Positions 60,041-64,000 of a DNA stretch of 64,000 nucleotides are shown here, one piece after another. The notes below the pieces were generated by a model that was not told the DNA's origin, made no database searches, and saw only the letters and a list, made by a program, of their open reading frames with translations. The position numbers and the translations under genes were made by a program. Position 1 is the first letter of the stretch. Every line of letters starts with the position of its first letter. The DNA comes from Blastococcus sp. CPCC 205250 (lineage in GTDB: Bacteria > Actinomycetota > Actinomycetes > Mycobacteriales > Geodermatophilaceae): NCBI RefSeq assembly GCF_019799925.1, contig NZ_JABGCG010000001.1, forward strand, positions 62,001-126,000, in the 5' to 3' direction.

Positions 60041-60316
60041 GTGGCCGTGCTGATCGACAGTCCCGTGTGGCCGTGGCGGGGCCGGCGCTGGTCGCACCTG
60101 GTCAGCGACGTCTCCCACGAGGAGCTGCACGCCTTCGTCGCCGCCGAGCTGGGCATCCCGCGCCGCGCGTTCCAGGGCGACCACTACGACGTGCCGGAGG
60201 ACCTGTTCGAGATCGCGGTCGCGGCGGGGGCCGAGCCGGTCGGGTCGCGGGAGCTGCTCAGCCGGCTGCGGGCGGCGGGGCTGCGCCGGAAGAAGCGCGG
60301 GAGCGGAGCAGGCTGA
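60041..60316 (+). CDS. DUF4031 family protein
   Basis: Protein of 91 aa, nearly all domain: VLIDSPVWPWRGRRWSHLVSD, then LHAFVAAELGIPRRAFQGDHYDVPE and RLRAAGLRRKKRG. His/Asp-rich motifs suggest metal or phosphate binding but no function is established. The 3' end overlaps the convergent HD-domain gene by 59 bp, so one of the two tails may be shorter in practice. Confidence 0.85.
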   Translation: MAVLIDSPVWPWRGRRWSHLVSDVSHEELHAFVAAELGIPRRAFQGDHYDVPEDLFEIAVAAGAEPVGSRELLSRLRAAGLRRKKRGSGAG

Positions 60317-60914
60317 GCTCGGCGGCCATGTTCGCCCGCGCCCGGGAGGTCCACTCGGCGGCCACCCGCGGCAGCCGGTACAGCGTCTCCAGGCCGAGGA
60401 GCTGCTCGAGGACGGCGATCCGCCCGGCCGTGAACTCGGCGTCGGAGAGGTGGCCGTACTCCTCGCGCACCGCCGAGGCGTAGGCCGCGTAGGCGTCCGG
60501 CGGGCCGGCCAGCACGGCCAGGTCGGCGTCGCAGAGGACGGCGCCGTTGGCGTCGCCGGGCTCGGCGGCGTGCCCGGCGGTGAGCAGCACCAGCCGCGCG
60601 ACCTCCTCGACCTGCTCCTCGGGCACCAGGCCGCGCAGGCCGGCGCGGGCGCGCTCGGCGCTCACCGCCTCGTTGTCGCCGCGGCGGGGGTCGTAGACGA
60701 CGTCGTGGTACCAGGCGGCGAGCCGGACGGCGGCCGGGTCGGTCGCGGCGTCCTCCAAGGCACCCACCAGCCCGAGGACGGCGGCCAGGTGGGCCAGGTC
60801 GTGGTAACGGCGGTGCGGCTGTCCCCACGCGTCGACCACCGCGGCCCACTCCGTGCGCGAGGTGGGCGAGTCCCCGGCGAGCTGTGCCCAGGCCTCGAAG
60901 CCGACCAGCTCCAT
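60258..60914 (-). CDS. HD-domain metal-dependent phosphohydrolase-like protein
   Basis: Protein of 218 aa. The HD signature is split as RRYHDLAHL and AAWYHDVVYD, with a further conserved Asp in LCDADLAVLAG, typical of the COG4339-type predicted phosphohydrolases. ATG 60914 overlaps the peptidase stop (TGATG), so the two are coupled. The C-terminal tail overlaps DUF4031 on the other strand. Confidence 0.88.
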   Translation of the reverse strand: MELVGFEAWAQLAGDSPTSRTEWAAVVDAWGQPHRRYHDLAHLAAVLGLVGALEDAATDPAAVRLAAWYHDVVYDPRRGDNEAVSAERARAGLRGLVPEEQVEEVARLVLLTAGHAAEPGDANGAVLCDADLAVLAGPPDAYAAYASAVREEYGHLSDAEFTAGRIAVLEQLLGLETLYRLPRVAAEWTSRARANMAAELSLLRSRASSGAAPPPAAG

Positions 60915-62185
60915 CACGCCACCCCGCAGCGGCGCAGGGCGAGCAGCGCGAAGGCGCGGGCGGAGGTGACCACCTCGTCGAGCGGCACCCGCTCGGCCGG
61001 CGCGTGGGCGAGGTGCAGGTCGCCGGGGCCGGAGTGCAGCGTCGGGATGCCCGCCGCGGCGTAGAGGCGCAGGTCGGTGCCGGCGGCCACCGCCCGCTCG
61101 GGGACGGGGCCGGCCCCGGCGCCGGCCAGCGCGGCGCGCATCTGGTCCAGCAGCGGCGAGCCGGCGGGGAGCTCGCCGCTGGCGTAGGTCCCGCCGGTCC
61201 ACTCCAGCGCGACCGGGTGGGCGGCCAGCCACGGGTGGCCGGCGCAGAAGGCCGCGACCCGTTCCTCGAGAGCGCGCCGCGCGTCGGGCACGGGCTCCCC
61301 GAGCCGCACGCCGTACCGGCCCTCGGCCACGAGCAGGTCGGGCACGGTGCTGGCCCAGTCGCCGGCGTGCACCGTGCCCACCGACAGCCCGAACGGGTAG
61401 CGGGCCTCGCCGAACCGCGGATCGGCGCCGCGCTGCCGGTCGGCCTCGAAGGCCAGCAGGTCGGCGTGCACCGCGGCGAACAGCTCGATGGCGCTGACCC
61501 CGCGGTCGCGCATCGCCGCGTGCGCGGCGGCGCCGGTCACCCGCAGCCGGAAGGTCAGTGCGCCGGCCGCCGCGGTCACCACCGCACCGGCGGTCGGCTC
61601 GGGGATCACGCACGCGTCGCCCCGGTGCCCGCGCGCGAGGGTCGCCCAGGCGCCGAGCCCGCCGTCCTCCTCACCCGCCACGGCGTGCAGCGCCAGCGGC
61701 CGCGCCAGCCGCACGCCCGCCGTCCGGATCGCCGCGACGGCGGCGAGCGCGGAGACCAGCCCGCCCTTCATGTCGCAGGCGCCGCGGCCGTGCAGGACCC
61801 CGCCGGAGATCCGCGGGGAGAACGGGTCGGCCGGCCACTGGTCCCGGTCGCCGGGCGGCACGACGTCGGTGTGGCCGCTGAAGACCAGCGCGGGGACGCC
61901 GTCCTCGGTTCCCGGCAGGGTGCCGACGACACCCCACGCCTCCTCGCGCACGACCTCCTGACCCGGGGCGTCGGGCGCGGTCGCGGCGGCGGCCAGGTCG
62001 ATCGGCCAGCGGTCGACGTCGCAGCCGAGCTCGGCCAGCCAGTCGCCGACCAGGTGCTGCACCTCGACCTCGGCGGCGGTTCCGCCGATCGAGGGGACGG
62101 CGACCAGGCGGGCCAGGCGGTCGGTCGCCCAGGCCTGGTCGACGGCGGACAGCACGCGTGCCTCGGCGGCGGTCAGGTCGGCCAC
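60914..62185 (-). CDS. M20-family peptidase/deacylase (ArgE/DapE-like)
   Basis: Protein of 423 aa. Metal ligands and catalytic residues lie in FSGHTDVVPPGD, GRGACDMKGG and AGEEDGGLG. A lid/dimerisation domain (about 200-310) is inserted, and a final ligand His is in LHSGPGD. The family removes acyl or succinyl groups from amino acids or cleaves dipeptides; specificity is not evident. GTG 62185 has only a weak ribosome site. Co-transcribed with the HD gene. Confidence 0.92.
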   Translation of the reverse strand: MADLTAAEARVLSAVDQAWATDRLARLVAVPSIGGTAAEVEVQHLVGDWLAELGCDVDRWPIDLAAAATAPDAPGQEVVREEAWGVVGTLPGTEDGVPALVFSGHTDVVPPGDRDQWPADPFSPRISGGVLHGRGACDMKGGLVSALAAVAAIRTAGVRLARPLALHAVAGEEDGGLGAWATLARGHRGDACVIPEPTAGAVVTAAAGALTFRLRVTGAAAHAAMRDRGVSAIELFAAVHADLLAFEADRQRGADPRFGEARYPFGLSVGTVHAGDWASTVPDLLVAEGRYGVRLGEPVPDARRALEERVAAFCAGHPWLAAHPVALEWTGGTYASGELPAGSPLLDQMRAALAGAGAGPVPERAVAAGTDLRLYAAAGIPTLHSGPGDLHLAHAPAERVPLDEVVTSARAFALLALRRCGVA

Positions 62186-62270
62186 GCCGCGGAGTCTGGC
62201 ACGCCCCCGACCGGCGAGCCGCAGGGCGCCGGAGCGCTTCCCGCCCCGCTGTGGTGTTGACTCGCACGGC

Positions 62271-63125
62271 GTGACGCAACCCCCTCCGCCACCCGGCTGG
62301 TACCCCGACCCCGGCGGCAGCGGCGGCATGCGCTGGTGGGACGGCCAGGGCTGGACCGAGCACCTGCAGCAGCAGACCCCGCCTCCGCCGCCCCCGCCGT
62401 CCCCCACCCCGCCGCCGCCCCCGCCGGCTCCTCCCGCTCCGCAGCACGTGCCGCAGCACGCGCCGCAGCAGCACGCCCCGCAGCAGCATCACGCCCCGCA
62501 GCCGCAGCACGTCCCGGCGGCGCACGGGCCGTCCCTCTACGAGCAGCCGGTCCTCGTCGTCTCGCAGAAGACCAAGCTGATCGAGCTGACCAACGAGTAC
62601 GCGGTCCTCGACGGTCAGGGCCAGCAGATCGGCGCGGTCGTCCAGGTCGGGCAGAGCGGCCTGAAGAAGGCGGTGCGCTTCGTCTCCAGCCTCGACCAGT
62701 ACATGACCCACCGGCTCGAGGTCCGCGACGCCCGTGGCCCGATCCTCGTGCTGACCCGGCCGGCGAAGGTGCTCAAGTCGCGGGTCATCGTCGAGCGCCC
62801 CGACGGGTCGCCCGTCGGCGAGATCGTGCAGGGCAACGTGTTCGGCAGGATCCGCTTCGACATGTTCGCAGGAGGGCAGCAGGTCGGTGCCATCCAGGGC
62901 GAGAACTGGCGGGCGTGGGACTTCGCGATCACCGACCACGCCGGCACCGAGATCGCCCGGATCACCAAGAACTGGGAGGGCCTGGCCCGCACCCTGTTCA
63001 CCACGGCCGACAAGTACGTCGTCCAGGTGCACTTCCGGCTGCCCGAGCCGCTGGCCAGCATGGTCATCGCCGCGGCCCTCACCGTGGACACCGCGCTGAA
63101 GCAGGACGCCCGCGGATTCGGCTGA
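62271..63125 (+). CDS. DUF2510 plus LURP-one/scramblase-like protein
   Basis: Protein of 284 aa. The N-terminal DUF2510 motif PPGWYPDPGGSGGMRWWDG is followed by a Pro run and a His/Gln/Pro-rich linker (about 35-85). A C-terminal beta-barrel domain of about 190 residues resembles the LURP-one/phospholipid-scramblase (Tubby-like) family: VVSQKTKLIELTNEYAV, GEIVQGNVFG, TKNWEGLARTLFT. The last hydrophobic helix may associate with membrane. Function in bacteria is unknown. GTG 62271. Confidence 0.85.
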   Translation: MTQPPPPPGWYPDPGGSGGMRWWDGQGWTEHLQQQTPPPPPPPSPTPPPPPPAPPAPQHVPQHAPQQHAPQQHHAPQPQHVPAAHGPSLYEQPVLVVSQKTKLIELTNEYAVLDGQGQQIGAVVQVGQSGLKKAVRFVSSLDQYMTHRLEVRDARGPILVLTRPAKVLKSRVIVERPDGSPVGEIVQGNVFGRIRFDMFAGGQQVGAIQGENWRAWDFAITDHAGTEIARITKNWEGLARTLFTTADKYVVQVHFRLPEPLASMVIAAALTVDTALKQDARGFG

Positions 63126-63165
63126 GCCGGCACACCGGCGCCCGCCGGGGGGTAACCTCGGCAGT

Positions 63166-63348
63166 GTCCGGACCGGGCGATCTGTGTCCCCGGGTGCCAA
63201 TTGGATACCGCCTTCACGGACTACCGCCCCGGCCTCGGCCGGGGGCCTGGAGCCGCGTCGTGCAACTCGCCGCGAGGCGACCAGCGCCCGGTCCGGACCC
63301 CGAGCGCGCACCGGCCGAGGCCCCTCAGGAACGCTCCTGAGGGGCCTC
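63166..63348 (+). ncRNA. candidate structured non-coding RNA of about 183 nt
   Basis: A perfect 14-bp stem pairs 63166-63179 with 63285-63298, enclosing 105 nt. Inside are a perfect GC hairpin (63227-63244, CCCCGGCC-TC-GGCCGGGG) and a hairpin with a GCGA GNRA tetraloop (63267-63280). A -10-like TAACCT at 63153-63158 ends seven bases before the first paired base, and a perfect terminator at 63317-63348 closes the unit. It has no protein-coding signal of its own. Size and closing stem recall 6S/Ms1-type RNAs but I cannot confirm a family. Confidence 0.6.
63317..63348 (+). terminator. terminator of the candidate ncRNA
   Basis: Perfect 14-bp arms (63317-63330 and 63335-63348) around an ACGC loop. 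Confidence 0.87.
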
Positions 63349-63453
63349 AGTCGCGTCCGGGCCGCAGGACTGCGTGACCTGCCGATGCCCGGGCCGGCCC
63401 CTCAGCACGACCGTCGTCCTCGTCCGCGAGAGGAACGACGCGAGGAGCCCGCC

Positions 63454-63588
63454 GTGCACAGCACCTACCCGAACCCCGGCCTCGAGGCCGACCTGGCCTA
63501 CCGCCGTGAGGTCCTGTCCGAGCTGGGCCGCGGCACCCGGACCCGCCGCAACCCGTGGCTGTCCCGGCGCCGGCGGCGGGCGGTCTGA
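63454..63588 (+). CDS. small basic protein (44 aa), hypothetical
   Basis: GTG 63454 is preceded by GAGGAG at good spacing. The product has an N-terminal polar part, a predicted helix (GLEADLAYRREVLSELGRG) and a C-terminus of Arg residues ending RRRRRAV. No family is recognised, though similar short helical-basic proteins are common in actinomycetes. It could also be a leader peptide. The 105 bp before it, after the RNA terminator, would hold its promoter. Confidence 0.55.
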   Translation: MHSTYPNPGLEADLAYRREVLSELGRGTRTRRNPWLSRRRRRAV

Positions 63589-63620
63589 CCGCGCCCGGAC
63601 CGTCGGGGGGCCGTGCCACG

Positions 63621-64000
63621 ATGCCGGGCGTGCCGCAGTGGGAGGACCGACCGCTCGTCGGCCGGGACGCCGAGCTGGCCCGGCTGCTGACCTCCGTCGA
63701 CCGCGCGGTCGACGGGCACGGGTGCGCCGTCCTGCTCGCCGGCGACGCCGGGGTCGGCAAGACCCGCCTGCTCGACGAGCTGTGCGCCCGCGCCACCGCC
63801 CGCGGGCTGCGGGTGCTCACCGGGCACTGCGTGGACCTGGGCGACGTCGGCCTGCCCTACCTGCCCTTCGTCGACCTGCTGCGGCCGCTCGCGGCCGATC
63901 CCGCGGCCGCCGCCTCCCCGGCGCTGGCCGGGCTGCTGGCCGGGCGGTCGGGCGGGCCCCTGCCGGAGACGTCCCAAGGCGACGCCGCGGACCTGGGCCG
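63621..64000 (+). CDS. N-terminal part of a LuxR-family (LAL-type) ATPase regulator, cut by the window end
   Basis: The first 126 residues are present. They contain PLVGRDAELARLL, the Walker A motif AGDAGVGKTRLL, and LTGHCVDLGDVGLPYLPFVDLL. This is the AAA-type nucleotide-binding start typical of large ATP-binding LuxR regulators of about 900 aa with a C-terminal HTH. ATG 63621 or GTG 63630 may be the start. The rest, including the DNA-binding domain, lies outside the window. Confidence 0.82.
   Translation, partial: MPGVPQWEDRPLVGRDAELARLLTSVDRAVDGHGCAVLLAGDAGVGKTRLLDELCARATARGLRVLTGHCVDLGDVGLPYLPFVDLLRPLAADPAAAASPALAGLLAGRSGGPLPETSQGDAADLG

Overview
The window comes from a very GC-rich (roughly 73-75 %) actinomycete. 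Coding density is high, GTG starts are common, and many genes overlap by four bases (GTGA or ATGA). Gene order and protein sequences match the conserved actinobacterial core seen in Mycobacterium: panC-panD-nadB-nadC-coaX-lysS-lsr2-clpC-mutY, lpqE-radA-disA, carD-ispD-ispF-cysS-rlmB. Protein style suggests Geodermatophilaceae (Blastococcus, Modestobacter, Geodermatophilus). That placement is inference from memory, not a search. I saw no rRNA, IS element, prophage or CRISPR array; the window reads as core chromosome with a few lineage-specific insertions.

Layout. 1-619: the end of a folate operon (probable folK, then DUF3180). 620-4412: an OpuC/OsmF-type compatible-solute ABC transporter whose binding protein appears circularly permuted. 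4539-6758: a membrane coiled-coil protein with decapeptide repeats and an SDR oxidoreductase. 7082-12711: a tightly overlapped cofactor operon (DUF2520 Rossmann protein, panC, panD, nadB, nadC, coaX) feeding CoA and NAD synthesis. 12723-17699: lysS, the nucleoid protein lsr2 and the unfoldase clpC. 17835-27215: genome-maintenance and envelope genes (mutY, disA, radA, an LpqE-type lipoprotein, an Fe-S photolyase, an ECF sigma factor with a membrane partner, a UbiA prenyltransferase).

27339-31784: carD followed by ispD-ispF-cysS-rlmB and a cupin gene. 31753-35378: DUF445, an HtrA/PepD-type protease and a small membrane protein. 35484-40117: tRNA-Thr(TGT), then two paralogous histidine kinases with two response regulators, one of which is receiver-only. 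40133-44249: small membrane, CBS and DUF3263 genes, a RarD-type transporter and a LytR_C protein. 44285-48177: one polypeptide joining an exported X-Pro-peptidase-like hydrolase to a cytoplasmic ABC ATPase, followed by its permease. 49089-52857: a SAM-I riboswitch on a threonine-synthase-like gene, a cold-shock gene, and CIRCE-controlled groEL. 53017-64000: metabolic and unknown genes (VOC, a secreted FN3-type protein, zwf, DUF72, an acidic repeat protein, Gfo/Idh, DUF4031, HD, M20 peptidase, a LURP-one-like protein), a probable structured ncRNA, and the start of a LuxR-family ATPase regulator.

Five observations stand out: the permuted binding protein, the hydrolase-ABC fusion, the SAM riboswitch on a threonine-synthase homologue, a 55-bp palindromic repeat found behind both clpC and groEL, and the structured RNA at 63166-63348.
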